This document shows, piece by piece, positions 26,501 to 36,700 of a stretch of DNA of 64,000 nucleotides (the stretch's first letter is position 1; each line of letters starts with the position of its first letter). The position numbers and the translations under genes were made by a program. The notes below the pieces were generated by a model. The model saw only the letters and a program-made list of their open reading frames with translations. It did no database searches and was not told the origin of the DNA. The stretch comes from Phaseolus vulgaris (lineage: Eukaryota; Streptophyta; Magnoliopsida; Fabales; Fabaceae). Location: the NCBI RefSeq assembly GCF_000499845.2, contig NC_023755.2, positions 765,732-829,731 on the forward strand, in the 5' to 3' direction.

Positions 26501-26594
26501 AAAAGGTGGAGCTCAAAACGGAAGCTTCATCATCAAAAAGTGAAGCTGTGAGAGACGTGTCCCCCACATGACAATCGTTTCCTTCTCTCTCCAT
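14581..26594 (-). CDS. CERK: Ceramide kinase (ACD5-type)
   Basis: Twelve minus-strand exons give 611 aa, close to Arabidopsis ACD5 (about 608): 26421-26594, 23497-23655, 23246-23413, 23055-23147, 21816-21908, 19610-19835, 18948-19032, 17399-17548, 16524-16625, 15503-15883, 14794-14860, 14581-14718. Start MEREGNDCHV; stop after ASGPEV. It phosphorylates ceramide to ceramide-1-phosphate; loss in Arabidopsis causes ceramide build-up and runaway cell death. Motifs seen: the diacylglycerol-kinase-fold nucleotide loop HPRSGKGNG (171-179), GGDGFFNE (230-237), GIIPAGSTDAIVIC (about 320-333), and the ceramide-kinase signature C-X3-C-X2-C at Cys460, 464 and 467. The N-terminal 150 residues fit the PH-like region. 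Exon 7 could start at 19032 or 19041; both keep frame. Intron 1 (2.8 kb) and intron 5 (2.0 kb) are expanded by retroelement relics. All key residues are intact, so it is probably functional. Confidence 0.94.
16952..17069 (+). mobile_element. Degenerate TRIM-type solo LTR
   Basis: It begins TGTTGGAGATCTCACATTGACTAG and follows the family to ACTTACGTTTAAAGTACACCTTTTAA, about 118 bp, the same length as the intact LTRs at 60138-60258 and 62083-62204. Flanks ATATT and ATATC are a near 5-bp duplication. It lies in ceramide kinase intron 8. Confidence 0.7.
17800..18100 (+). mobile_element. Probable LTR fragment (solo LTR-like)
   Basis: Within ceramide kinase intron 7, a stretch carries a TATA-like CTATAAATAAGAGGGG (about 17940) and, about 100 bp on, an AATAAAGATAA polyadenylation-type signal (18042 on). 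That is the order expected of an LTR U3-R-U5. Borders could not be fixed, so the call is tentative. Confidence 0.4.
18300..18520 (+). mobile_element. Copia-type LTR end with primer-binding-site relic
   Basis: The sequence ends CTTTCAACATGGTAACTAGTGC. This resembles the plant copia junction where an LTR ending in CA is followed by TGGTATCAGAGC, the initiator-Met-tRNA primer site. Upstream is a typical AT-rich LTR with repeated CTCCTTGATTAA-type strings, also found at 18,640. It is a relic only. Confidence 0.45.
20560..21020 (+). mobile_element. Deleted Ty1-copia relic (two LTR pieces around the RNase H end)
   Basis: Two copies of an LTR segment, starting near 20,586 and 20,910 with ATCCTCTGTRAATAGGGAAA and running about 100 bp to TATTTTGTATTCTTGA, flank a short remnant. 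The remnant resembles the copia RNase H C-terminus (NQLADLFTNSL in one frame, a KEKVLSKKIIIDFV-like stretch just before, with frameshifts). It lies in ceramide kinase intron 5, antisense to that gene. No intact protein remains. Confidence 0.6.
21040..21720 (+). mobile_element. Ty1-copia relic: RNase H end, polypurine tract, 3' LTR
   Basis: Broken frames resemble copia RNase H (AKHIEIYFHFIM-like near 21,290; EQSTDIFTSLFKD near 21,370), followed by a polypurine tract (TTGAGGGGAAG, about 21,457-21,467) and then a TGTTGAAAAATATT LTR start. The LTR runs to about 21,720. It lies in ceramide kinase intron 5 on the opposite strand and is heavily mutated. Confidence 0.6.
24240..25970 (-). mobile_element. 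Degraded LTR-retrotransposon (gag-like) relic
   Basis: On the minus strand a 116-codon frame (25398 down to 25048) begins LEQPDFVGMNSIEWIVRAER, which resembles the start of the retrotransposon gag capsid region of plant Ty3-gypsy elements. Upstream on that strand is an LTR-like stretch with a TATA motif (GTTATATATAGAGG near 25,640). Downstream to about 24,240 only broken frames remain. It is inserted in intron 1 of the ceramide kinase gene in the same orientation. Family assignment is tentative. Confidence 0.5.
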
Positions 26595-29500
26595 TCACAA
26601 GGGAAGAAGAGTCAAGGAAACGAGTTGATGTTTGTTTACCCGAAAATTAAAATTAAAAAGTTGTGGAAAAGGTTGAAAAGTTTCAACCAGGTGAAAAAGG
26701 CTCGAGTTTGTAGCGTTTGGAAAGTGGAAGGAAAGTTGAAAGGAAAATCTTTTATTATGGTTTCGTTTGGTGTTCTGTTTTCTTCCAACGCAACTTGTGA
26801 GGGGCAAAACCATTGACTCTATTTAGCGCAAGCATGCCATTCACCACAAATTTTGATACCAAAATTGAACAGAATATTCATTTTCCAAAGATTGCATACC
26901 AAAAGAGTGAATGGTTATTATTTTTTTTTCATACAATTTTTTTTTGTGTCAAATTCAAATTTAATATTTAAGTAAAATAATTTAACCAATTTGATCCTTT
27001 AACATTTGAAACCATGTTAATATAGTCCTAGAAAAAGCATATTTGTCTTGGGTTTTAAAAATAGTTTTGTGGAATTATTTTGCCATTAAAAGATCATTCT
27101 AACAATAAATAAATAAGAATTGTTTTAATATTATTCAAGATGATATGTATTTCTAACAACCAAGATGATATGTATTAAAAAAACATGAATTTATTACGAG
27201 GAATATCATCACAAGATACGAGATATACGAGATTGAAATTGTTGAATCGTTTGAAGAAATACATTAAGGAGATTTAGTACCAATGATTCATGAGTCAACC
27301 CATATAGAAGATTACCGCACTTTCAATCTAAAATCGTACAACATTTTCAATATATGTTGCTCAAGTTTTTCCTTTTCACTAAAAGTAGAATTAAAATTAT
27401 TTGGATTCTTATAAGAAATTATTACTCAAAGCATTATCATTGTTGCATTAATATAACTAACTATAGATAAATGTCAATGACATTCAAAATTTTAGGAGTT
27501 ATCGATGGAATAATGAATGAGAGGGATATTTAAGAATTTAGAAATCTTGTCGTTGAAAATTGTTGTTTAAAGAGACTATGTGATTTAAAGATGTAATAGT
27601 GTATATAACACGTCTCAAAGGAGTAGCCACGTTTTCAAACCTTGAGATATTGCAATTTTTTCATATAGTCCACGAAAGAGTGCACAATAACCAATTTGAT
27701 GATAATACATACAAGGGATTTTCGTCAAAAGGAATGAGCAAATAATCAAAATTAACTACTTGGGTGCTCCACCAATACCATTTATGCATGGAGTTCTCTT
27801 TATCTTTTCTACAAAAATTTGCACATAAAGACAATATGAAAGCATTGTTCATATAAGTAGATGTTAGAGGGTATTTTGTCATAAAAAACTTTTAAATAAT
27901 TAACACTATTGAGGAATGAATAAATGTGCTTCAAAACTTCATTTTTATTGATTTCTTAACAAGAATATAATTTTTTGGCAAAGTAGTAAATAGAAAAAAA
28001 AAATCAATTATACATCACATCAACTTGTGTTCTCTATAATTAATAATTGAGATATTTAACATTTGTAATTTAAAACAAAGGTACAAAATAAAAAAAATAC
28101 TTTATTTTAATAATGAAAGATAGATGAAGATAAAGAATATATAAGTAAAAAGAAAATAATTAAGATAGAAGGTAATTCAAATATATGAAATGTGTTGGAG
28201 ATTGATCTCACTACTATTTTGTACACAATTTACTATAAATCCTTATTCAATATTTCCAATTAATCAATCAATTCAACAATTCTTTTGTTTATTTTAAACC
28301 TAATTCATTAAAAATTATCTCAATTCTTTAGTAATTTTGTTGAACAATCAACATTAAGGATGAAGACTTAAAAATTGACTGATAAATCTTACTCATATTC
28401 TTAAAAATAAGTGTTATTTGTGTTTTTACCTAGATCCTAATTAAAACAAAGGTTTTCCAAGTTGAAAATATATAATCACGAATCAAACTATCATATTCAA
28501 AATAAATATTAAAAATCAAGTAAAAACAATTAACTGAATAATAGACCTTCCTATAAAGGATAAAAAGAATTACACGAGTTAGCTAACTCTATCAACCTCT
28601 AACAACAACATGCATAATCATTCATAACTTAACACTTATGGTATGATCTCTCATATAATCTCAGTGTCTAGTGGAATAACTATCTAGGTTGAAGTGAGTG
28701 TTTGACTTACACATCTAACCCTCAATTTACAATATTTGATTTATGTTTTTTCATGCAACCCTGAGAATGTGCCTCTAGGTTTCTTACATGTGTTGCTTTA
28801 GTTTGACCATTTTAATGATAAAGCCCACCACTCTTTGCTTTCGTCTTGTGACTCTTACTTCGACACATTTTCTTCTTCATGCACGTTATTTGAACGAAAC
28901 TAAAAGACAAAACAAAGAGAGTAAATAAAAGAAAAGAACAAGGAACTGAGTCATTGTTTGCTAGTGCTAAAGTGTTGCCAAAATCTCTGTGTCCTAATAG
29001 CTTTGTAAGAACAATATTGTATTTGTGCAAACTAGTAGAGAGAGTTTAACCTTGTAAATATCGAAAAAAGTAACCCCTATCTAATGAGCGACCTTGTGAT
29101 CTTTTGATCACACCCTATATAATATTTGTCTTAACCATGAGTAATTGTGTGTTAAACAATACTCGGGTTTTTAGCCACAAGTAACTAAGTGGTAAAAAAT
29201 ACTAAAGACAGTCAGTCACAAGTTTTGCATGGTGGTGTTGGTGTGTTTAAATGAAAAAATTAAACTATCTTTCTACTCACTCAAATTGATACCCAAGTTG
29301 AACCCTGCTCGCTTAAGCAATCAATTTTATCTAGTTACCTTATCTTATTTTATTTTGTTTAATATAAATATAATGTTATTGAACATTTTCTACTAGTTAA
29401 TCACCATGAACTAATAATTTAGCATGAAAATGTACTTTCTTAATTTCCTATTTGAGATTTTTTTACTTTTATATCTCTTGGTTCATAATTTTTGTGTTGA

Positions 29501-29715
29501 AACAATCCTAAGAAGCATTTATGTTTAATTGAACTATTTATTATATTATTTTATGTTTAATTTTTTTATTGTTATTATATGTGTGAAATGCTTATGTATA
29601 TCAATATAAAATCATTTCCTACCATACTTATATAAAGCTACAACATTTTTTCTCTAAGTAAAAAAATAAGGGTTAAATATATTTTTAATGCAAAAAATAA
29701 AATAAAAACACAAAA

Positions 29716-29759
<44 letters not shown>

Positions 29760-29862
29760 CCTCCTCCCCAAGGCAAGAAACAAGCCTTTGATTTGGTTGT
29801 TCAAAACCCTTAAAGGAAGCAAGAAAGAAGAAACCCTCCAAAACCCTAAACCCCTCTCCGAA
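26595..29862. other. Shared upstream region of divergent ceramide kinase and prohibitin genes
   Basis: This 3.3-kb region contains the 5' flank of the ceramide kinase gene (26,595-26,850, less AT-rich, probably 5' UTR and promoter), then AT-rich spacer, and an AT dinucleotide tract at 29719-29751 about 110 bp before the prohibitin ATG. No convincing gene was found. Short frames such as the minus-strand one at 27661-27882 match nothing recognised. Confidence 0.55.
29719..29751. repeat. (AT)n microsatellite near prohibitin start
   Basis: About 16 AT units lie roughly 110 bp upstream of the prohibitin ATG, probably within or next to the core promoter or 5' UTR. Confidence 0.9.
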
Positions 29863-30699
29863 ATGGGAAGCAGCCAAGCCGCCGTATCCTTCCTAACCAA
29901 TCTTGCCCGCTCCGCCTTCGGCCTCGGCGTGGCGGCCACCGCCCTCTCCTCCTCCCTTTACACCGTCGACGGCGGACAGCGCGCCGTCCTCTTCGACCGT
30001 TTCCGAGGGATTCTCGACTCCACCGTCGGCGAGGGAACCCATTTCCTCATCCCGTGGGTCCAGAAACCCTACATCTTCGACATCCGCACGCGCCCCCACA
30101 CCTTCTCCTCCATCTCCGGCACCAAGGACCTCCAAATGGTCAACCTCACGCTTCGTGTCCTCTCCCGCCCTGACACCGCCAAGCTCCCCGTCATCGTCCA
30201 GAACCTCGGGCTCGAGTACGATGAGAAGGTTCTTCCGTCAATCGGCAACGAGGTCCTGAAGGCCGTTGTCGCTCAGTTCAACGCCGATCAGCTCCTCACC
30301 GACCGTTCCCAGGTCTCCGCCCTCGTCCGCGACAGCCTCATTCGCCGCGCCAAGGACTTCAACATCGTTCTTGACGACGTCGCCATCACGCACCTCTCCT
30401 ACGGCAGCGAGTTCTCGCGCGCGGTGGAGCAGAAGCAGGTGGCGCAGCAGGAGGCGGAGCGGTCCAAGTTTGTGGTGATGAAGGCCGAGCAGGAGCGGCG
30501 GGCCGCGATTATCCGCGCCGAGGGAGAGAGCGATGCGGCGAAGCTGATTTCTGATGCTACCGCCTCGGCTGGAATGGGGCTGATTGAACTCAGGAGGATT
30601 GAAGCCTCCAGGGAGGTAGCCTCCACCTTGGCTAAGTCTCCGAATGTTTCGTACTTGCCTGGCGGACAGAACCTTCTCATGGCTCTTAACGCCCGATGA
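29863..30699 (+). CDS. Prohibitin, mitochondrial (type-I, PHB3/PHB4-like)
   Basis: A single uninterrupted frame of 278 aa, close to Arabidopsis PHB3 (277). Prohibitins form large ring complexes in the mitochondrial inner membrane that scaffold proteases and respiratory assembly. The N-terminus ([20 protein letters not shown]) leads into one membrane anchor (about 15-33), then [17 protein letters not shown], the SPFH/PHB domain (about 30-190, with [19 protein letters not shown]), an Ala/Glu-rich coiled coil ([18 protein letters not shown], about 195-230) and a C-terminal [14 protein letters not shown]. The frame is open 25 codons further upstream (from 29788), but homologues start at MGSSQAA, so 29863 is used. 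The coding sequence, especially its first 650 bp, is strikingly GC-rich against AT-rich flanks. All conserved blocks are present. Confidence 0.96.
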   Translation: MGSSQAAVSFLTNLARSAFGLGVAATALSSSLYTVDGGQRAVLFDRFRGILDSTVGEGTHFLIPWVQKPYIFDIRTRPHTFSSISGTKDLQMVNLTLRVLSRPDTAKLPVIVQNLGLEYDEKVLPSIGNEVLKAVVAQFNADQLLTDRSQVSALVRDSLIRRAKDFNIVLDDVAITHLSYGSEFSRAVEQKQVAQQEAERSKFVVMKAEQERRAAIIRAEGESDAAKLISDATASAGMGLIELRRIEASREVASTLAKSPNVSYLPGGQNLLMALNAR

Positions 30700-31500
30700 T
30701 CGTCATTATGGTAATTGCATTGTTGGCTTTAGATTGATTTGTTTAAGTTGATTAATTGTGTGTCCTAACTTTGAGGAATCATTGTAATTGGTGTGCATTG
30801 TGTTATGCAATGCTCATGGTGCACATTGTACTCTTGACCACACCCTCATGGCTCCTAGTCTCTCGAGATGATCTTAATGATCGCAATCTTTCATTTTGTT
30901 TGCATTTGAGTTGATTAGTTGTGTCCCCTAAGGTTGGGGAATCAGTGTAATGCAATGCACAAGGTGTTCATTGCGCTTTTTTACTTGTCCTTCACAATGT
31001 GTGGATGGCTTTGAGCGCAAAATTGATTTTGGACTATATAATCTATGTTTGGATTTTTTTAATTCTGAAAGCAACTTTGTAGTATAACTTAAATTGTAAA
31101 CCTTTTACCCTAACGAAAGCTGCTCAAAGTTGTTTTTAATTCAAAGTCGGTTCTGAACCAATGTGGCATGACGCTTAGCTCATCATGATGGTAATTGTGT
31201 TGTTAGCTTTAAAATTAGACACAATTTCTTACATGCTTGTTGATGTTGTTGCATGGTTAGAAGTGGAGTTTTTTATGCTTGACATTGGATGCAAGCTTTT
31301 ATTATGAGATCAATATGAGAGTTGACACTTAAAATTGTGATTAGAGAACAATATGAAAATGCACAATAGACTTTGTCTAAGTTTTGTGTGTAATGCGTGG
31401 TTAGCTTTGGTTTAATTTACTTGCATTTGAGATTGAGTTAATTAATTGGGTGTCCTAAATTGGAGGAGTGTAATGCTATACACATAATTGACAATTCACT
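30700..31500 (+). repeat. Prohibitin 3' flank with three diverged direct repeats
   Basis: Phrases recur three times in order: GGTAATTGCATTGTTGGCTTT (30,709) / GGTAATTGTGTTGTTAGCTTT (31,190), and TTAAGTTGATTAATTGTGTG (30,742), TTGAGTTGATTAGTTGTGTC (30,907), TTGAGTTAATTAATTGGGTG (31,433), each followed by TCCTAA... and TGTAATGC-like strings. These look like old duplications within the 3' UTR and flank. Confidence 0.5.
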
Positions 31501-33147
31501 ATTTTACATGCATTTTTAGTGGAGTAAATAGTTTAGCATTGACAGTGTAAAGGGTGGTCGTTACATATATTGTCATTCAATCACATATTGTTTATTTATG
31601 GTTAAGTTTGTTGACTTTTACCATATGTATTTTGAAGTTGTACCTACATGATTTTTAATAGGTCAATAGCATAGAGCTCTTTATACCGACAGCATAAAAA
31701 ATTGAACTCTTTGAGTATTCAGTGCAAATTTTTAAAGAAAAGGTTCACAACCACAATTGTGGCCACAATATCAAGGTTTTCGTGGTGTCTGTCAGCACAT
31801 GTCCCATAGTGTTCTGCAGTGGCAAGGATCCCTACGAAACTGTAACAATGAATGTAATCACAGTCTAAAAACCTTCTTGTTAAGTGAAGTTTTATGCTGG
31901 TCTTGATAGTAGAGTGGACTTGATTATTAATAGAAAGTGAGAGTCTAGAGGCCTTTAAAGAAAGTAACAAAGAATGTATTGGTATTTGTTAGAATTTCTC
32001 TTTTGATTGGAAAACCCTTGAGTGAAGAATTTTTTGTTGGTGATCGGGTTTCTTATGGAGTTAATGAATTTATATCAAATTAACCTTTTCAAGTTTCATC
32101 AGAGATTATTGGGATTATCGTCTTATACATGGTTAATTCAGTGCTGATCTTATCAACAGAGTAGACTTTTTATTTTGTAGTTTCAGCATGAGATTTCTCG
32201 TACAAATATAGGTAGGTTGCAAGTTAGATATCTTGTCTAAATAATATCCTCAGGGAGCTTCAACCTTTCAATTCAACACAAACCTTTAAGTGCTAAATTG
32301 TTTTCAGACATGGGCAAACTTTTGCATACATTACCACCCCCTCTCACCCATTAACATTTGAACCCATTTCCATGCCTGGTTTTACTTTTCTAAATTTTTG
32401 TTCTGATATGATATCTAGATGGTTATGAAAATTTCGCTGGAATGCTAACACTGTTCACTCAGTTCTATCAAGTTACTGCCATTTTCATTTTAAATTTAAA
32501 TTACTGACATTAATTAGCTGTTACTTTCTGAGGTTAAGGTTTCTGCTTCTGCCTCTCCACATAAAAGAAATAAAAGACCATGAAATTTTACATCCCACTT
32601 ATTTGTAGGTTCAGGAAAGTATTTACCTAACACTTCCTGCTTCATTTCAGGGCCTAATAATGCGGTGGCACGACATGCTTTGATGGATTTGTTTTTTTCC
32701 CTTGTTGGGAGTAGTTTTCTTGAGTTTTTTTACTCTAGACTCTGTCTCATTTGTGGACAATTCACTATAATACTTCATTGCTTGCTTAAATGTAAGTTCT
32801 CTGACCTTTATCATCAATTTACCAAAACTATTTCAATACATCCTTTCTCATTTTTCCCATTTTCATCCCCTTTCAAGGAATAAATTGACCACTCTACTTA
32901 AATAAAATATTAAGAAATGAAAAGACAATATTTGTTATATTTTATGGTTTTTTTAATTTTTACAATTACTTATTTGAAAGTTATGAAATTATTAAAAAAT
33001 AAATATTATACATATTGAATGTATGATCGTTTGTTTCTTTTTCTTGTAACTTATGCGTTGTTTTCTTGATGGGGTGAGTGTCAAAATAAATAAGGTATAT
33101 TCAAAAAATAAGAAAAGAATTGAAAAGTAAGCGTATGTTACTGTTAC

Positions 33148-33501
33148 CTACATAGTATAGACATTATACGATACGGAGATATGTAAACACGGGGAGATAA
33201 ATATATATATTAATTATAATATAATTTGATAATAAAAATTTACGTGTGGAACTATGTTTCAATTTCTTTTGTAGTAGATTTTCAGTGGTTCAAAAAATTT
33301 GTTTTTTATTTTTATAATTATAAAAAAATTTATACAATAAATTTGATTTAAAAAAAATTAATTTATGTTTTCTTTCTAAAGTTATGATAGAATTGTCAAA
33401 TATTTTTTGTTAATTGATGTTTCATGACGAGTGTCGTGTCTGATATGTGTGCTCTGTGTTTGACACGTACACTATTTAACAGGTGTATCTGAGTCTTATA
33501 G
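33148..33501 (+). mobile_element. hAT-like non-autonomous element copy
   Basis: It runs from CTACATAGTATAGACATTATAC to GTATCTGAGTCTTATAG, matching the start and end of the better-preserved copy at 47906-48404, with the shared interior string ACGAGTGTCGTGT. Flanks (ACTGTTAC / ATTAGTAC) match at only part of 8 bp. Confidence 0.5.
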
Positions 33502-33512
33502 ATTAGTACTCA

Positions 33513-33517
<5 letters not shown>

Positions 33518-33545
<28 letters not shown>
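33518..33545. repeat. (AT)n microsatellite
   Basis: About 14 AT units immediately after the hAT-like element and 170 bp before the satellite array. Confidence 0.9.
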
Positions 33546-33548
<3 letters not shown>

Positions 33549-33716
33549 TATTTGTAATTTTTAGTTTTTTTGTTATTTTTTAATTTCAATCTATTAAACT
33601 ACATAAATCATGCTCCTACCACACTCCGATGCCTTACGAATCTTTTCAAGCCAAGTTCACCAATTCAGAAGTCAGTACATATAAGGAGCAGATTTCTTTG
33701 ATGAGTGAAGTGAAAC

Positions 33717-36700
33717 AACCTCTATTGAAACTCGTGAAATTTCGCCTTACTTTTTAAAATTTTATTTTGGGTCTGTATTATGTCGAAAAGATTTGCGCAA
33801 AGGCTGAGATTTGAGGCCCAAATTCGTCCCACAGAATTTGTAAAAAAAATTTTATTCATCACTGCCAGGGCCGAAAAGAAGGTTCGTTTGTGTGTCAAAC
33901 TGTTTTATTTTTTTCCTAGGGTAATACTCATCCGTTTGACCTGAAATTTGTCGCGTTTTACCCTAAATACAATCTAGATTCTTACGTGGAATTTCAGGAA
34001 AAAACAATTCCGGGAGAATTTTTCAGAAATTTTATTGAAAACCAGGCTATCCTTTACCGAAACTCGTGAAATTTCGACCTACTTTATAAAATTTTATTTT
34101 GGGTGCGTATTGCGTTGAAAAGATTCGCACAAGTACTTTCATATGATGTTTGCCCACAGGTAAGGAGGCACGTCCATAAACAAGTCACAAAAAGAAGATA
34201 CGGGGAGGAAAAACCAGGACGTTTTGTTTTTGGAAAACCAGTTTTGTTCACTCTCGGTTTGGGACTTACTATGCCTTACTCCTTGGGTATTTCGGTCTCA
34301 ATGTTTTACCAGACATTCATCTCTGTGTCTATTGAGTTTTGGCTGAGATTTGAGGCCCAAATTCGTCCCACAGGATTTGCAATAAATTTTTTATTCATCA
34401 CTGCGAGGGTCGAAAAGAAGGTTCGTTTGTGTGTGAAACTGTTTTTTTTTTTTTTCTAGGTGAATACTCATCTGTTTGGCCTGAAATTTGTCGCGTTTTG
34501 CCCCAAATTCAGTCGAGATTCTTACGTGGAATTGCAGGAAAAAACTATTCCGGGAGAATTTTTCAGAAATTTTATTGAAAACCAAGGTTATCCTCTACCG
34601 AAACTCGTGAAATGTCGCTCTACTTTCCGAAATTTTATTTTGGGTTCGTATTGCGTTGAAAAGATTCGCACAAGTACTTTCATATGTTGTTTGCCCCCAG
34701 GTAAGGAGGCACGTCCATAAACAAATCACAAAAAGAAGATACGAGGAGGAACACCAAGGACGTTTTGTTTTCGGAAAACGAGTTTTGTTGACTCTCGGTG
34801 TGGGACTTAATATGCCTTACTCCTTGGGTATTTCGGTCTCAAATTTTTACCATACATTCGTCACTGTGTCTATTGAGTTTTGACTGAGATTTGAGGCCCA
34901 AATTCATCCCACAGAATTTGCAAAATTTTTTTTATTCATCACTGCCAGGGCCGAAAGGAAGGTTCGTTTGTGTGTGAAACTGTTTTATTTTTTTCCTAGG
35001 TGAATACTTATCTGTTTGACCTGAAATTTGTCGCGTTTTGCCCCAAATCCAGTCGAGATTCTTACGTAGAATTGCATGAAAAAACTATTTTAGGAGAATT
35101 TTTTAGAAATTTTATTGAAAACCAAGGCTATCCTCTACCGAAACTCGTGAAATTTCGACCTACTTTCTGAAATTTTATTTTGGGTCCGTATTGTGTTGAA
35201 AAGATTCAAACAAGTACTTTCATATGTCGTTTGCCCCCAGGTAAGGAGGCAAGTCCATAAACAAATCACAAAAAGAAGATACGGGGAAGAAAAACCAGAA
35301 CGTTTTGTTTTAGGAAAACCGGTTTTGTTCACTCTCCGTCTGGGACTTACTACGTCTGACTCCTTGGGTATTTCGATTTGAAATTTTTACCATACATTTT
35401 TCACTGTGTCTATTGATTTTGGCTGAGATTTTGATGCCCAAATTCGTCCCACAGGATTTGCAATAAATTTTTTATTCATTACTGCCACGGCCGAAAGGAA
35501 GGTTCGTTTGTGTGTGAAACTGTTTTATTTTTTTCCTAGGTGAATACTCATCTGTTTGACCTGAAATTTGTCACGTTTTGCCCCAAATTTAGTCGAGATC
35601 CATACGTGGAATTTCAGGAAGAAACAATTCCGGGAGAATTTTTCAGAAATTTTATTAAAAACCAAGACTATCCTCTACCGAAACTAGTGAAATTTCGACC
35701 TACTTTCTGAAATTTTATTTTGGGTCCGTATTAAGTTGAAAAGATTTGCACAAGTACTTTCATATGTTGTTTGGCTCGAGGTAAGGGGGCACGTCCATAA
35801 ACAAATCACAAAAAGAAGATACGGGGAAGAAAAACCATGACGTTTTGTTTTCGGAAAACCAGTTTTGTTCACTCTCGGTCTGAGACTTACTACGGCTTAC
35901 TCCTTGGGTATTTCAGTCTCAAAATTTTAGCAGACATTCGTCACTGTGTCTATTGAGTTTTAGCTGAGATTTAGGGCCCAAATTCGTCCCACAGGATTTG
36001 CAATAAATTTTTTATTCATCACTGCTACGGCAGAAAGGAAGGTTCGTTTGTGTGTGAAACTGTTTTATTTTTTTCCTAGGTGAAAACTCATCTGTTTGAC
36101 CTGAAATTTGTCGCGTTTTGCCTCAAATTCAGTTGAGATTCTTACGTAGAATTTCAGAAAAAAACTATTCCGGGAGAATTTTTCAAAAATTTTATTAAAA
36201 ACCAAGGCTATCTCGTGAAATTTCGACCTACTTTCTGAAATTTTATTTTGGGTCCGTATTGAGTTGAAAAGGTTCGCACAAGTACTTTCATATGTTGTTT
36301 GGCCCGAGGTAAGGGGGCACGTCCATAAACAAATCACAAAAAGAAGATACGGGGAAGAAAAACCATGACGTTTTGTTTTCGGAAAACCAGTTTTGTTCAC
36401 TCTCGATCTGGGACTTACTACGGCTTACTCCTTGGGTATTTCGGTCTCAAAATTTTAGCAGACATTCCTCTCTGTGTCTATTGAGTTTTGAGGCCCAAAT
36501 TCGTTCCACAGGATTTGCAATAAATTTTTTATTCATCACTGCTACGGCCGAAAGGAAGGTTCGTTTGTGTGTGAAACTGTTTTATTTTTTTCCTAGGTGA
36601 AAACTCATCTGTTTGACCTGAAATTTGTCGCGTTTTGCCTCAAATTCAGTCGAGATTCTTACGTAGAATTTCAGAAAAAAATTATTCCGGGAGAATTTTT

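Larger units (their letters stand above)
31501..33716. other. Intergenic region before satellite array
   Basis: AT-rich, no supportable exon. It contains the hAT-like copy at 33148-33501 and an AT tract at 33518-33545. Confidence 0.55.

Noticed and set aside
27661..27882. 73-codon minus-strand frame in the ceramide kinase-prohibitin spacer
   Set aside because: Looked vaguely protease-like at first glance, but no complete motif was found and flanking sequence gives no further exons.
29685..30680. Other long frames overlapping the prohibitin gene (e.g. 29903-30259 and minus-strand 30399-30680)
   Set aside because: Shadows of a GC-rich coding sequence; low-complexity Ser/Pro products with no family resemblance.
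32665..32883. 72-codon plus-strand frame between prohibitin and the array
   Set aside because: Hydrophobic product of T-rich sequence without homology, splice partners or a supported promoter.
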